DNA of 49,933 nt from Candidatus Gastranaerophilales bacterium (GCA_944325705.1 CALVBB010000016.1:1-49933); one strand, 5' to 3'; positions 1-9,931 are shown, counted from the stretch's first letter. Notes: generated from the sequence alone by a model not told the origin. Numbers and translations: made by a program.

Positions 1-192
1 TTTGGCTGTGACAAGTATCCTGACTGCGATTTTGTACTCTGGAACGAGCCGACAGGAGAAGAATGCCCTGACTGCGGCGCATTACTGGTGAAAAAAGTCT
101 TAAAAAAAGGAACTACAATAGAATGTTCAAACCGTTCCTGCGGCTACAAACGTGTGGAAGAATCAAAATCGGAGGAAAGTTCTGATGAATAA
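1..192 (+). CDS. topA: DNA topoisomerase I, C-terminal zinc-finger end (5' truncated)
   Basis: The window opens inside a reading frame that ends with TAA at 190-192. The 63 visible residues hold a zinc-ribbon pattern of the kind repeated at the C-terminus of bacterial type IA topoisomerases: CDKYPDC, then CPDCGALL, then CSNRSCGYKR, followed by a Glu/Ser-rich tail. The family relaxes negative supercoils through an active-site tyrosine, which would lie outside the window. The last codons overlap the aroE start by 8 bases, so the two genes are probably co-transcribed and translationally coupled. Identification rests only on the zinc-finger tail; another protein ending in topoisomerase-type zinc ribbons is possible. 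Confidence 0.8.
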   Translation, partial: FGCDKYPDCDFVLWNEPTGEECPDCGALLVKKVLKKGTTIECSNRSCGYKRVEESKSEESSDE

Positions 193-1027
193 TAAATTCG
201 GTTTAATCGGTTATCCTTTAGGACATTCGCTTTCTGCTGTTATTCATAAGGCAGGATTTGAAAGTCTCGGAATTGATGCAACTTACGATATTCTTGAAAC
301 AGATCCTGAGGATCTTGTTGACCGGGTGAAATTTTTAAAACACAACGATTACAACGGATTTAATGTCACAATTCCTCTGAAACTTCCTATATCGCTTTTT
401 GTGCAAGAGGTGGATAAGTACGCTGATATTGCCGGTGCTGTGAATACGGTGAAGATTAATCCTGACAAAACTTTTAAGGGATATAATACTGATGCGGCAG
501 GATTTAAGAAAGCTATACCGGCATCAATCAATTTAAAAGGGGCATCTGCAGCGCTTCTCGGTACAGGAGGTGCAAGCCGTGCAGCTGTACTCGGTTTGTC
601 AGAATTAGGAGTTTCTGAAATCGGGGTTTATACGAGAAATATTCCGAATGCGCTTGATTATATGGCATATATGCGGCGTAAGTTCCCGGCTATAGTTTTC
701 ACGGCGTATCAAATTGACGCTGTCCGGGATTTGTCGCGGTATGATATTCTTGTGAATACAACGCCGATTGGAATGCTCGGGCGTTCTGCCGATATGACGC
801 CTGTGGAAATGAATGTTTTGCAGACACTTCCTCGGGACGCGGTTGTTTACGATGTGATTTATAATCCTAAAAAGACTGTTCTTTTATCTAATGCAGAAAA
901 GTTAGGTTTGAGAACAATAAACGGTCTGGATATGCTTATTTATCAGGCTGTTTCGGCTCAGGAAATCTGGCTCGGGCGTACTCCTGATTTTAACGCAATG
1001 AAGATTGCGGCGCTGGAGAATTTATAG
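185..1027 (+). CDS. aroE: Shikimate dehydrogenase
   Basis: This cytosolic enzyme reduces 3-dehydroshikimate to shikimate with NADPH in the chorismate pathway. The 280-residue length is typical. Visible motifs are the substrate-binding GHSLS near residue 13, NVTIPLK with the catalytic lysine near 66, AVNT near 88, NTDAAGF with the conserved Asp near 103, the nucleotide-binding GTGGASRAA near 127, NTTPIG, and a C-terminal NGLDMLIYQA. A longer frame begins with GTG at 152, but the ATG at 185 is preferred: it follows GGAGGAAAG at 171-179 and begins directly with the family N-terminus. It overlaps the end of topA. Confidence 0.95.
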   Translation: MNNKFGLIGYPLGHSLSAVIHKAGFESLGIDATYDILETDPEDLVDRVKFLKHNDYNGFNVTIPLKLPISLFVQEVDKYADIAGAVNTVKINPDKTFKGYNTDAAGFKKAIPASINLKGASAALLGTGGASRAAVLGLSELGVSEIGVYTRNIPNALDYMAYMRRKFPAIVFTAYQIDAVRDLSRYDILVNTTPIGMLGRSADMTPVEMNVLQTLPRDAVVYDVIYNPKKTVLLSNAEKLGLRTINGLDMLIYQAVSAQEIWLGRTPDFNAMKIAALENL

Positions 1028-1083
1028 TCGTCGGGCGGTGTCAGAAGATAAATTTATAGAATTATCAGTTTCCAGTCATATTA

Positions 1084-2313
1084 TTATTCATACCTTAATG
1101 CGTCAATAGGGTTTAGAAGAGAAGCTTTGTAGGCAGGGTAGTAGCCGAAGAGAACCCCGATTGCGCCTGAAAAACCCAATGAAAGCGCTATTGAAAATCC
1201 TGAAATGGATATGCTCATTTCTGAAAATATCTGTATTGCCTTGGCTCCAACAACTCCGATTAATACACCTATAACCCCGCCGATTACCGAGAGCAGGAAG
1301 GATTCTATCAGAAATTGTACTCTTATATCGCTTGCTTTTGCTCCGATTGCCATCCTTATACCGATTTCTTTAGTCCTTTCCGTAACGGATACCAGCATAA
1401 TATTCATAATCCCGATACCTCCAACAATCAGCGATACTGATGCGATTGCCCCGAGCAAAATTGACATTGTTCTGGCGGAAGATTTTATGGTTTCCTGCAT
1501 TTCGGCAAGGTTACGGATTTCAAAGTCTTTGTCCTGATTTTTCCCTATGTTGTGGCGTTTGGTGAGAATTTCATCTATATCTTCTTCTGCGGTTTTCATA
1601 GAAGTGTCGCTTTGTGCTTTCACGTTAATCATCTTTATTGAACCCGGAAAATCAGTCCCGAAAACTTTTTTCTGCGCTGTTGTAATCGGGATAAAAACTA
1701 AATCATCCTGATCCATTCCCATTCCGCTCTGCCCTTTTGTTTTAAGCAACGCAATAATTTTAAATGGAACGTTTCCGATACGTATTGTCTTATTAAGAGG
1801 ATCAACATCGCCGAAAAGTTCGTTCGCAACTGTGTTCCCGATAATTGCGACTTTTGTGTTATTTTTAATATCTTCTTTAATAAAATTTCTGCCCGATAAA
1901 ATTTCGTAATTTCTGATAAAAAGATATGATGCTGTAGTTCCGCCGATAGTGGTAGACCAGTTCTGATTCCCGTAAGTGAGTTGAGCTGTGCCCGATGAAT
2001 AAGGTGCAACCGCAAGAACGCCTCTGGCAGTTTTTTCGATGGCTTCGGCATCTTTCAGGGTTAAAGAAGGCTTTGTTCCAAAGCCCATCCTGACGCCGCC
2101 TGAGGTTGCGGAAGCCGAACGTATCATAAGAAGATTGCTGCCCATAGATTCCATATCTTTTGCAATTTTTTTACTTGCGCCGGTTCCGACAGCGAGCATT
2201 ATGATAACAGCACTCACTCCGATAATAATACCGAGACTCGTGAGGATTGAGCGCATTTTGTTAATCTTTAATGACCTTATTGCCATAATAAGCGTTGATT
2301 TAAAATCTATCAC
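1084..2313 (-). CDS. MacB-type ABC transporter permease (FtsX family)
   Basis: This 409-residue inner-membrane protein has the MacB/FtsX layout: one N-terminal membrane segment near residues 20-42, a periplasmic MacB-type core domain to about 280, then three membrane segments near 285-310, 335-360 and 370-395. The sequence VTERTKEIGIRMAIGAK between the second and third segments is a family hallmark. Such proteins are mechanotransmitters rather than classical channels and power export through a TolC partner. The start overlaps the end of the ATPase gene by 4 bases, indicating coupling. It is the last gene of the tolC-macA-ATPase-permease set. Unlike E. coli MacB, the nucleotide-binding domain is a separate polypeptide. 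The substrate cannot be told from sequence. Confidence 0.92.
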   Translation of the reverse strand: MIDFKSTLIMAIRSLKINKMRSILTSLGIIIGVSAVIIMLAVGTGASKKIAKDMESMGSNLLMIRSASATSGGVRMGFGTKPSLTLKDAEAIEKTARGVLAVAPYSSGTAQLTYGNQNWSTTIGGTTASYLFIRNYEILSGRNFIKEDIKNNTKVAIIGNTVANELFGDVDPLNKTIRIGNVPFKIIALLKTKGQSGMGMDQDDLVFIPITTAQKKVFGTDFPGSIKMINVKAQSDTSMKTAEEDIDEILTKRHNIGKNQDKDFEIRNLAEMQETIKSSARTMSILLGAIASVSLIVGGIGIMNIMLVSVTERTKEIGIRMAIGAKASDIRVQFLIESFLLSVIGGVIGVLIGVVGAKAIQIFSEMSISISGFSIALSLGFSGAIGVLFGYYPAYKASLLNPIDALRYE

Positions 2314-3038
2314 AGTACGTAATCCTCCATTTTAGTTGTGACAGGGTGAGGATTTTTATTTATTTCATCAGAAATTATGTTTCCGTCCTTAAATCTTACA
2401 ATTCTGCCGCAGTATTCCGCAATGTCTGGTTCGTGAGTTACAAGGACAATTGTTTTTCCCATTTGTTTGTTGAGGTTCACGAAAAACTCCATAACCTCAA
2501 TACTCGTTTTTGTATCAAGGTTTCCGGTCGGCTCGTCCGCTAAAATTAAAGGCGGGTCATTTACAATTGCACGCGCAATCGCAACTCTCTGCTGCTGACC
2601 GCCTGACATCTGGTTTGGCATGTGGTCTTCTCTTTTTTCCAGGCCTACTATTTTCAGTGCATTTTTTGCGCGCCTAATCCTCTCTTCTTCCGGAATTCCT
2701 TTATATATCATCGGAAGCTGCACATTTTCCAGTGCGCTCGTTCTTGATATAAGGTTAAACCCCTGAAAGACGAATCCCATCTTGACGTTTCTTACATCCG
2801 CAAGCTGATTTGAATCCAGAGAAAGCATATCAATTCCGTCAAGGAAGTAACTTCCGGAATTCGGTTTGTCGAGGGTTCCGAGCATATTCATAAATGTGGA
2901 TTTCCCGGAGCCTGACGCACCCATAATCGCAACAAATTCCCCGCGTTCAATTGAGAGCGAAACACAGTTAAGGGCATTGAAACTATCCTCTCCTGTCTGA
3001 TATGTTTTTATTGCATTTTTTACTTCTATTAGACTCAA
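2310..3038 (-). CDS. ABC transporter ATP-binding protein (MacB/LolD type)
   Basis: This 242-residue nucleotide-binding subunit carries a Walker A motif [10 protein letters not shown] near residue 39, the signature [13 protein letters not shown], Walker [13 protein letters not shown] and the H-loop [11 protein letters not shown]. These place it in the MacB/LolD/FtsE branch, which works with FtsX-fold permeases. It probably drives the permease encoded immediately downstream (4-base overlap). The macA-like gene ends about 60 bases upstream in the same direction, so the set reads as one tripartite efflux or secretion operon. All catalytic motifs look intact. Macrolide or peptide export is the usual guess for this family but is not shown here. 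Confidence 0.93.
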   Translation of the reverse strand: MSLIEVKNAIKTYQTGEDSFNALNCVSLSIERGEFVAIMGASGSGKSTFMNMLGTLDKPNSGSYFLDGIDMLSLDSNQLADVRNVKMGFVFQGFNLISRTSALENVQLPMIYKGIPEEERIRRAKNALKIVGLEKREDHMPNQMSGGQQQRVAIARAIVNDPPLILADEPTGNLDTKTSIEVMEFFVNLNKQMGKTIVLVTHEPDIAEYCGRIVRFKDGNIISDEINKNPHPVTTKMEDYVL

Positions 3039-3098
3039 TATTTTCTCCGTATTTAGTGGCCTGTTGTCTGTGCCGCAAGCTTCTGACCGTGCCTGACG

Positions 3099-4262
3099 TT
3101 AGAACATTCTTGGGCCTCTGCGGCGCTGGTTGGTTTTATCTTTACTGCTTGTGAGCGAGGAATCCACGATTACTCTGTCGCCTTCTTTCAGGTCTTTTGA
3201 GATAATTTCCGTATTAGTGTCATCGCTTGCGCCTGTTTCAATTGTCACACGTTTAGGCTTACGTTTTTCCAGAACCCAGATACCCTGAGTTTTGTAGCGT
3301 GTGCCGTCGGTATTAGGGTTAAACTTCAATGCAATACTCGGCGCGCACATTACATCTTCGCTCTTGTCTGTGATAATTGAAACGTTCGCTGTCATACCCG
3401 GAATAAGTTTAAGGTCGTCATTATTGACGTTTACGATTACCGTATAAGTTACTACATTAGAAACAGTTGTCGGGGAAATTCTGACCTGTGTAACTTTACC
3501 ATGGAATACACTGTCAGGGTATCCGTCAAGAGTGTAGGTTACGTCCTGTCCGTTGTGGACTTTTCCTATATCAGCTTCCGAGACGCTCACTTCAATCTGC
3601 ATCTTTGTTAAATCCTGTGCGATTGTGAACAATTGCGGAGCCTGAAAGCTTGCAGCAACCGGCTGTCCTACGTCAATTTCCCTTGATACAATTGTTCCGT
3701 CTACAGGGGCGATAATTTCAGTATAACCGAGGTTTGTCTGAGCTGTTTTTAAGTTTGCCTGATACTGTCTGACCTGCGCCTGTGCTGCCTGCATTTGCGC
3801 TAAATCTGAGTAGTAGGTGCTTTTGTATTGGTCAAGTTCGCTTCTTGCTACGAAATTTTTTGCATAAAGATTTTTGTATCGCTCATACATAACTTTATCA
3901 TAATCAACAACAGCTTTTAACCTTGCAACATTCGCCTGTGCGTTTGCAATCTGTGCTTCGTTTTGCTGAACCGTTGCTTCAAAAGTTCTCGGGTCAATTC
4001 GCGCTAAAATCTGTCCTTTTTTTACCTGTGAATTAAAGTCAACGTAGATATCCTGAATTAACCCTGATACTGTCGAACCGACTGATACGGTGTTTACAGG
4101 GTTAATTGTGCCGGACGCTTCTACCACCTGAGTTATTGTGCATTTTTGAAGCGGTCTGGTATGGTACCTCACCCGTTTTTTGAACGTATTATATGTAAAT
4201 CCCGAGCCGATAAGTGCTGTTATCAGAACCGCTGCTATTATCTGCTTTTTATTAGCTTTCAT
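3099..4262 (-). CDS. MacA-like periplasmic adaptor (HlyD/RND membrane fusion family)
   Basis: This 387-residue protein has an N-terminal membrane anchor (residues about 5-25), a lipoyl-type half (TVSVGSTVSGLIQDIYVDFN), a long alpha-helical hairpin rich in Ala/Gln (about 90-170), the second lipoyl half (APVDGTIVSREIDVGQPV) and beta-barrel and membrane-proximal domains. Adaptors of this fold bridge an inner-membrane ABC permease and TolC. The frame can be opened from TTG at 4277, but the ATG at 4262 is better: it lies a normal distance after GAGGA, which sits inside the last codons of tolC. The two genes overlap by 11 bases. The C-terminal tail is basic (RRRGPRMF). Confidence 0.9.
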   Translation of the reverse strand: MKANKKQIIAAVLITALIGSGFTYNTFKKRVRYHTRPLQKCTITQVVEASGTINPVNTVSVGSTVSGLIQDIYVDFNSQVKKGQILARIDPRTFEATVQQNEAQIANAQANVARLKAVVDYDKVMYERYKNLYAKNFVARSELDQYKSTYYSDLAQMQAAQAQVRQYQANLKTAQTNLGYTEIIAPVDGTIVSREIDVGQPVAASFQAPQLFTIAQDLTKMQIEVSVSEADIGKVHNGQDVTYTLDGYPDSVFHGKVTQVRISPTTVSNVVTYTVIVNVNNDDLKLIPGMTANVSIITDKSEDVMCAPSIALKFNPNTDGTRYKTQGIWVLEKRKPKRVTIETGASDDTNTEIISKDLKEGDRVIVDSSLTSSKDKTNQRRRGPRMF

Positions 4263-5724
4263 TATTTTTGTCCTCAACGTTTATTGTTATTTCCTGTTTC
4301 AATGCAATTAATCTTTCAAGGTTTGCTCTTGCAACATTGTAGTTGTAAACAGTCTGAACATACGACTGCTGTGCGTTATTATAGTTCACTCTTGCATCCT
4401 GAAGCTGTATGTAATCGCCTATCCCGACCGCGTAGCGTCCGTCCGCAAGTTCAAAGTTCTCAAATGTCTGCTTTACCTTAACTGCAAGGAGCGGAATTTG
4501 CTTTTCTAATTGTACCATGTTTATGTAGGCATCCTGAACCTCAAAGTAGATATTTTGTTCAAGAAGATCTATTTCGTTTTGGGCAAGTTTTACCTGTAAC
4601 TTGCCGTTATCGACTTCATATTTCTGCCCGAGTATATTTACCGAGCTTGAAAGATTTACACCTACATTAAAAGAATTTGTGTTGTACTGGTTCCGGTAAT
4701 TATATCCTGCACTGGCAGAAATTTCAGGGTAATATTGCCGTTTTATGTATAGCAAAGATTGTTTCATTGCCTCTAAGGTTGCTTGATAGGCTTTCAAGTC
4801 CGGACGGTTTTGTTTTGCCTGTTCTACACATTCTTCAAAGGTATATGGAAAAGGTTTAAATTTGAAAGTTTCTATTACATCAAGTTTTTCTACTTTGGAT
4901 GTTAATGTTGCATCAGATACAGCAGGCGGATTTTTGCTTATATCTTTTTTCTCTGATATTTTTTCAAGGTTAACCGGAATTTCTTTTTGTTTAAAGTTGA
5001 AAGTTTCGGTGGATGAAATCTCATATTCCGGAGTATATGCAACATACATTGAATTGTTTAGCTGAACAATTGCATTCTGATATGACTGAATTGAATTTAC
5101 AAGTGTAACTTTTGAATCACTGAGGTTTACTTCTGCATTTACAAGGTCGATTTTTGAGCGGATACCTTCATCAAAATAAGCCTTTGTTCTCTGATAATTC
5201 CTTTCATTAATCTGGACATTTGCTCTGTTTATATCAACGGTAGCTTTTGCTGCAAGTACGTTGTAGTAGTTTGTTTTAACCCCGAATATAGTGTCAAGAA
5301 CTATATCGTCAAAGTTAAATAGAGCAGAGATTTTGTTAAATTTTTGCATTTTTATCTGCGCGTTTGTCTTGCCGAAGTTCCAGATAAGCTGGTTGAGTGA
5401 CGCCTGAGCGTTGTAATTATCTGTATTTCTTGTGTAGCGGTCAGTTTTGTTTGCATTGAAAGTGTATCCTGTACCTATGCCTATTGTCGGAAAGTAGGAA
5501 GCCTTTGCTATTTTTTCATCGTTCTGGGAAACCTTGTAGTTGAAATAGGCTCTGTTAATCAACGGACTGTTTTTCAGGGCAATTTGAATACAGTCATCCA
5601 TGGTGAGTTTTGAACCCTTCTGGATTACTGCGTACTTTTCGGCTGCGCAGGCACTGCTAAAGCAGAAGCAGACAAAAAACGCTGCGGTAAATGTGAATAT
5701 TTTAAGTTTATCGATAGTTCTCAA
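4252..5724 (-). CDS. tolC: TolC-family outer membrane efflux protein
   Basis: This 490-residue protein begins with a signal peptide (hydrophobic core near residues 9-25, ending around SACAA). Two related outer membrane efflux repeats follow. Each starts with an LTMDDCIQIALKNSP- or FTFEECVEQAKQNRP-like segment (near residues 40 and 295) and continues into long amphipathic helices. TolC forms a trimeric outer-membrane barrel and periplasmic tunnel. Its presence implies a diderm envelope. It is the first gene of the exporter set, with the adaptor gene overlapping its end. A Ser/Thr/Lys-rich linker near residues 240-290 between the two repeats is longer than in E. coli TolC. Confidence 0.9.
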   Translation of the reverse strand: MRTIDKLKIFTFTAAFFVCFCFSSACAAEKYAVIQKGSKLTMDDCIQIALKNSPLINRAYFNYKVSQNDEKIAKASYFPTIGIGTGYTFNANKTDRYTRNTDNYNAQASLNQLIWNFGKTNAQIKMQKFNKISALFNFDDIVLDTIFGVKTNYYNVLAAKATVDINRANVQINERNYQRTKAYFDEGIRSKIDLVNAEVNLSDSKVTLVNSIQSYQNAIVQLNNSMYVAYTPEYEISSTETFNFKQKEIPVNLEKISEKKDISKNPPAVSDATLTSKVEKLDVIETFKFKPFPYTFEECVEQAKQNRPDLKAYQATLEAMKQSLLYIKRQYYPEISASAGYNYRNQYNTNSFNVGVNLSSSVNILGQKYEVDNGKLQVKLAQNEIDLLEQNIYFEVQDAYINMVQLEKQIPLLAVKVKQTFENFELADGRYAVGIGDYIQLQDARVNYNNAQQSYVQTVYNYNVARANLERLIALKQEITINVEDKNNES

Positions 5725-5808
5725 TCCTGTTTACCCTTCAGACAATATACTAACGATTAAACCATATTAATTGTTCATTTTAATCATTCTGATAAAGGAA
5801 ATAATTTT

Positions 5809-7278
5809 CTAATTATTCTTAATTGTCCAAAAATCTCTCTGGAACATTACCAGAAACGGAATTAATTCAAGACGTCCTACCAGCATTCCTATAATCATCA
5901 ACGATTTGCTTAAAGAATGGATTGAACTGAATGACCCCATAGGCCCTGTCATACTTTCAAATCCCGGCCCTATGTTTCCTACTGATGTTATTGAACCGGC
6001 GAGTCCTATAACGGCATTCTGTTCAAGCATTGAGATTAATACAGCTATAATGCCAAAAGTAAGAAAATAGAAAAATACATAGACAACTGTCTGCCTGATA
6101 ACTTCCGCAGGAACTGTTGCGTCATCAATTTTTATATTAAATACAGCATTGGGATGAAGTATTCGCAAAAGTTCTGCCTTCATTGACTTGAATACAAGAA
6201 GCCATCTGGTCATTTTTATGCCGCCACCTGCAGAACTGGAGCATGAGCCCATAAACATTACAAGAAACAAAAGCAGCTTTGCCGAAAAATCCCACTTTGC
6301 AAAGTCTACACTTGCACTTCCGGTTGATGTTGCAACGCTTATAACCTGATAAAGTGCGTGTGTTATTCCTCCGAATATTGAATAATTGTTTTGTACAATT
6401 AATACTGCGGCTATAAGCCCTGAAAATACAAGTGTCATTATTAAATATGCCCGAAATTCTTCGTTTTTGAAAAATAACAGCGGATTCATCTTCATTATTG
6501 CTTTATACTGAAGGTTAAAGCTCGAGCCTGCAAAGAACATGAATATAAGAATTACCCATGTTATATAGTTTGAATGGTATCCCATTGTGCTCTGAGCATT
6601 AGGTGAAAAACCTCCGGCTGCAAGTGTTGAAAAAGCGTTGCAGACTGCATCAAAAAGCGGCATTTTCCCGAGTACCAGAAGAATTACCATAAGTACAGTA
6701 AGACCTGCGTAAACTTTCCACAGGGCTGATGCCGTATTTCTGATGCGCGGAGTAAATTTATCCTCTGTAGGACCCGGAGCTTCTGCAAAGAACATCTGGC
6801 GTCCGGCAACTGCAAATTGCGGAAGTATTGCAATAAATAATACGATTATTCCTAACCCTCCAAGCCACTGTGTCATTGACCGCCAGAAAAAAAGAGCTTT
6901 CGGATAATCAAAGTTTGTAAAAATTGTAGCGCCTGTTGTTGTTATGCCGGATACAGATTCAAAAAGGCTGTCAAGCGGAGAAATTCCGTAAAACATATAA
7001 GGTATTGCGCACATAATTCCGAAAATTATCCAAGAAACCGCTACAATACACAGCGCTTCAGCTTTTTTAATGTCATTCAGGTTTTCAAGTTCTGCGGCTT
7101 TAGGAACAAGCTTCCGGATAATAAAACCACCGCCTGCTGATATTATACTTGCACAAAGAAACGGCATTACCGATTTATAATCCTGATAAATCAATGCAAC
7201 GACAATCGGAGAAAGAATAACCATTCCGATATACATCATTATCAGGCTTATTGCGTTTGCAAGATAGCTTAATCGCAT
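5809..7278 (-). CDS. trkH: Trk potassium uptake channel subunit TrkH
   Basis: This 489-residue polytopic inner-membrane protein has four pore-loop repeats. Selectivity-filter-like glycines are seen in SGITTTGATIF (near residue 110), in AAGGFSPNAQS (near 220), in VATSTGSASVDF (near 315) and in SVGNIGPGFESM (near 430). The family forms a dimeric K+ channel gated by the cytosolic TrkA ring. The start lies within the end of trkA (10-base overlap) with GGAGAA just upstream, so both subunits are translated together. The sequence appears complete. Confidence 0.95.
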   Translation of the reverse strand: MRLSYLANAISLIMMYIGMVILSPIVVALIYQDYKSVMPFLCASIISAGGGFIIRKLVPKAAELENLNDIKKAEALCIVAVSWIIFGIMCAIPYMFYGISPLDSLFESVSGITTTGATIFTNFDYPKALFFWRSMTQWLGGLGIIVLFIAILPQFAVAGRQMFFAEAPGPTEDKFTPRIRNTASALWKVYAGLTVLMVILLVLGKMPLFDAVCNAFSTLAAGGFSPNAQSTMGYHSNYITWVILIFMFFAGSSFNLQYKAIMKMNPLLFFKNEEFRAYLIMTLVFSGLIAAVLIVQNNYSIFGGITHALYQVISVATSTGSASVDFAKWDFSAKLLLFLVMFMGSCSSSAGGGIKMTRWLLVFKSMKAELLRILHPNAVFNIKIDDATVPAEVIRQTVVYVFFYFLTFGIIAVLISMLEQNAVIGLAGSITSVGNIGPGFESMTGPMGSFSSIHSLSKSLMIIGMLVGRLELIPFLVMFQRDFWTIKNN

Positions 7279-8621
7279 TTTTCTCCTACCTTAAAGAATG
7301 TTTTTATTGCATCTCCGTCCTCTGCTCTGGTGAAGATAATTAAAATGTCACCGTATTTTAATTCGGTATCCCCTTTCGGGATAATAACTTTATTGCGTCG
7401 TTGGATAACCCCGATAATTGCGGAGGTAGGAAATTTTAAATCCATAATTCTCCTTCCGTCAAATTCAGGTTTCACACCGATTTCAAGAACTTCGCCCTGT
7501 CCCTGTTCAACAGTTGCGAGAATATCTACGTTGTTTTCCGCAAGGTCATTTTTAACCTCGTTTATCGCTGAATTTTTTGGAGAAACGGCAACATCTATAC
7601 CAACTTTTTCAAACAGAGGTATATTTACGACTTTTGCAACCCTTGCTATCACTCTCTTTGCTCCGAGTTGTTTAGCCAGAAGCGAGCATAGAAGATTTTT
7701 TTCGTCATTATTTGTAACGCTTATTATAACATCAGATTCCCCTATCTGTTCTTCATCGAGAAGTTTGAGGTTTGTGGCATCTCCGTTTATTACAAGGGTA
7801 TGTTTAAGGCTTTCTGTTATGTACTGGCATCTTTCGTAATCTTTTTCAATAATTTTCGTTTTAATTTTTAAATCTTCAAGATATTTTGCAAGCATTGTAC
7901 CGACAGTACCGCCTCCGATTATTGCCGCATTTTTTACGATGTCTTTTTCGTGGAAGAAGGTTCCTGCCAGTATGTCGAGCGAGTGAGATGTGCCCATAAA
8001 GATAAGCTTGTCATCCTGCTGCAGTACAGTATCGCCGTTCGGAACAAATAATTCGGAATTTCTTGTAATCCCTACAATAAGCGTGTCGTTTGTAAATCCG
8101 CAGTCTTTGACTTTTTTATTTACGATACTTAAGTTCGGCGTTACTTTATATTCAAGAAGTCTTGCGCGGCCGTCTGCAAAGTTTTCTACATCTAGCGCCT
8201 GCGCAACTGTTACAATTCTGAATATATCCTGGGTCAGGAGTTCTTCCGGCCAGATTATATAATCTATGAAAAAGTCGCCGCAGTTAAGATTGTTTTTTTC
8301 AAAACAGAGGGTGTTTTTGTATTCTTCTTTGCTTACAAAGCATAAAGTTCTGATGCCGCTTATTTTTTTTGCGGTCAGACATGCTACAATATTTGCTTCA
8401 TCAATTGCAGTGCAGGCAATAAAGATGTCTGCGTTTTGAATATCTGCGCTTTTTAAAACCGAAATATCGCAGACATTTCCTTTTACAAAACTAATATCGA
8501 GTTTGTTAAACTCGTCAGTTCTGTTTTCTTCTTTATCAATAATTGTAATGTCGTGGTCTTCAAAAAATTCTGTTGCAAGAAGACATCCTACTTCCGTTGC
8601 GCCAAAAATAATTATTTTCAT
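7269..8621 (-). CDS. trkA: Trk potassium uptake regulatory subunit TrkA
   Basis: This 450-residue cytosolic protein has two RCK modules. Each contains a Rossmann-like RCK_N domain (IIIFGATEVGCLLATEF at the start; AAIIGGGTVGTMLAKYLE near residue 232) followed by an RCK_C ligand-binding domain. Tandem RCK is the normal TrkA arrangement; NAD(H) and ATP/ADP binding regulate the TrkH pore. It is followed by trkH with a short overlap and preceded by a YggT gene 33 bases away. The ribosome binding site is weak, so translation may be coupled to the preceding genes. Confidence 0.95.
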   Translation of the reverse strand: MKIIIFGATEVGCLLATEFFEDHDITIIDKEENRTDEFNKLDISFVKGNVCDISVLKSADIQNADIFIACTAIDEANIVACLTAKKISGIRTLCFVSKEEYKNTLCFEKNNLNCGDFFIDYIIWPEELLTQDIFRIVTVAQALDVENFADGRARLLEYKVTPNLSIVNKKVKDCGFTNDTLIVGITRNSELFVPNGDTVLQQDDKLIFMGTSHSLDILAGTFFHEKDIVKNAAIIGGGTVGTMLAKYLEDLKIKTKIIEKDYERCQYITESLKHTLVINGDATNLKLLDEEQIGESDVIISVTNNDEKNLLCSLLAKQLGAKRVIARVAKVVNIPLFEKVGIDVAVSPKNSAINEVKNDLAENNVDILATVEQGQGEVLEIGVKPEFDGRRIMDLKFPTSAIIGVIQRRNKVIIPKGDTELKYGDILIIFTRAEDGDAIKTFFKVGEKCD

Positions 8622-8653
8622 AACAGTAAAACTCTACATTAAATAAGTATATT

Positions 8654-8932
8654 TTACAATCCCTGTCCGAGAATAATTAATATTGTTACAACAATATATT
8701 GAAGAATCTGCAGTGCTATAATTGCAACAATAGGAGAAGCATCCAGCCCGCCTATTGGCGGGATGAATCTTCTGAATAAATTAAGGTAAGCATCTGCCAC
8801 CTGTCTGATTGTAAACCATGGCTGCCTTGTCCAGTCAAGATTTGGCACCCAGCTTAACAGGCATCTGACAAGAATTATTATAAGAAATAATAAAAATATA
8901 TTGTTTACTGCATCTATTAATGCTTTTGTCAT
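8654..8932 (-). CDS. YggT family membrane protein
   Basis: This 92-residue protein has two hydrophobic helices (near residues 8-28 and 64-88) joined by a loop containing RCLLSWVPN and the conserved NLFRRFIPPIGGLDASPIVA, which is the YggT (CCB3/YlmG) signature. In bacteria and plastids the family has been linked to membrane organisation, division or cytochrome maturation, without a settled biochemical role. It lies 11 bases after mtnP and 33 bases before trkA. It fits the usual length for a single-repeat YggT. Confidence 0.9.
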   Translation of the reverse strand: MTKALIDAVNNIFLLFLIIILVRCLLSWVPNLDWTRQPWFTIRQVADAYLNLFRRFIPPIGGLDASPIVAIIALQILQYIVVTILIILGQGL

Positions 8933-8943
8933 ATTTATAAGTC

Positions 8944-9747
8944 CTATAATTGTGATTTAGATTTTGTAAGCGCACATTCGCAATTGTGTCTTTCTGCCGG
9001 AATATTTTCAATCATTTTGAAAAGCAGATTTTTGAGGTTTGAAAGATTTGAGTTGAAAACTTCAATAACCTCATGATGAGAAACCGGCGGAACATCTCCT
9101 ACTAACCCTGCATCATAATCTGTTATGAGTGAAATATTCAACGGACACATGTCTAATTCTTTAACAAGATATGCTTCAGGAAACGCTGTCATGTTAATTA
9201 CTTCCCAACCCTGATTTGTGAAGAATTTTGATTCTGCTTTTGTGGAAAATCTCGGGCCGTTAATTACAACTACAGTACCTGTTTCATGGATTGTAATCCC
9301 TAAATCTTTTCCTGTTTTGATTGCAAGTTCTCTCAATTCAGGACAATAAGGATCTGCTGCTGACGGATGGGTTACAATCGGGCCTTCAAAGAAAGTTGTT
9401 TTTCTTCCGTCAGTCCAGTCTACAAACTGATCGCAAATTACAAAATCTCCGGGTTTTACGTGTTTTTGCAGGCTTCCTGCAGCGCATGGAGATATTACCC
9501 GTTTTACTCCGACGGATTTCATAGCCCATACGTTTGCCCTGTAGTTCAGAAGGTGCGGAAGTATGGTATGGTTTCTCCCGTGACGCGGCATAAATGCAAC
9601 TCTGTGTTCGCCGATTTTTCCAATAAATAAGTTATCACTCGGCATACCGTATGGTGTTTCAACCCTTACTTCCTCAATATTATCGAGAAATTTATAAAAT
9701 CCCGAGCCGCCAAATACTCCTATATCCGCTAAATTTTTATCTGTCAT
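8944..9747 (-). CDS. mtnP: S-methyl-5'-thioadenosine phosphorylase family protein
   Basis: This 267-residue cytosolic phosphorylase cleaves a purine nucleoside, most likely methylthioadenosine, with phosphate for purine and methionine salvage. Support comes from the phosphate-binding GGSGFY at the start, RHGRNHTILPH near residue 55, NYRANVWAMKS, INGPRFSTKAE, INMTAFPE near 190 (MTAP proteins carry INMTxxPE) and ITDYDAG near 212. The base-site aspartates in the TDYD motif favour aminopurines over inosine, but an inosine-preferring relative cannot be excluded. The start is supported by AAAGGGGATA upstream. It probably heads the mtnP-yggT-trkA-trkH transcription unit. Confidence 0.88.
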   Translation of the reverse strand: MTDKNLADIGVFGGSGFYKFLDNIEEVRVETPYGMPSDNLFIGKIGEHRVAFMPRHGRNHTILPHLLNYRANVWAMKSVGVKRVISPCAAGSLQKHVKPGDFVICDQFVDWTDGRKTTFFEGPIVTHPSAADPYCPELRELAIKTGKDLGITIHETGTVVVINGPRFSTKAESKFFTNQGWEVINMTAFPEAYLVKELDMCPLNISLITDYDAGLVGDVPPVSHHEVIEVFNSNLSNLKNLLFKMIENIPAERHNCECALTKSKSQL

Positions 9748-9931
9748 AATTATCCCCTTTCATTTTTTTTATTTATTGTTAACGTTTATGATTTTTAATA
9801 CTATCAAAAACAAAAATCATTATCAAATAAGAGTAGAAAATACACTAAAAATTAAAAATTTACAAATGGCGAAAATGCCATCAGTGAGCCAATTTGGCAG
9901 GTATAAAATTTTTGGATTTTTAATTAAAGAC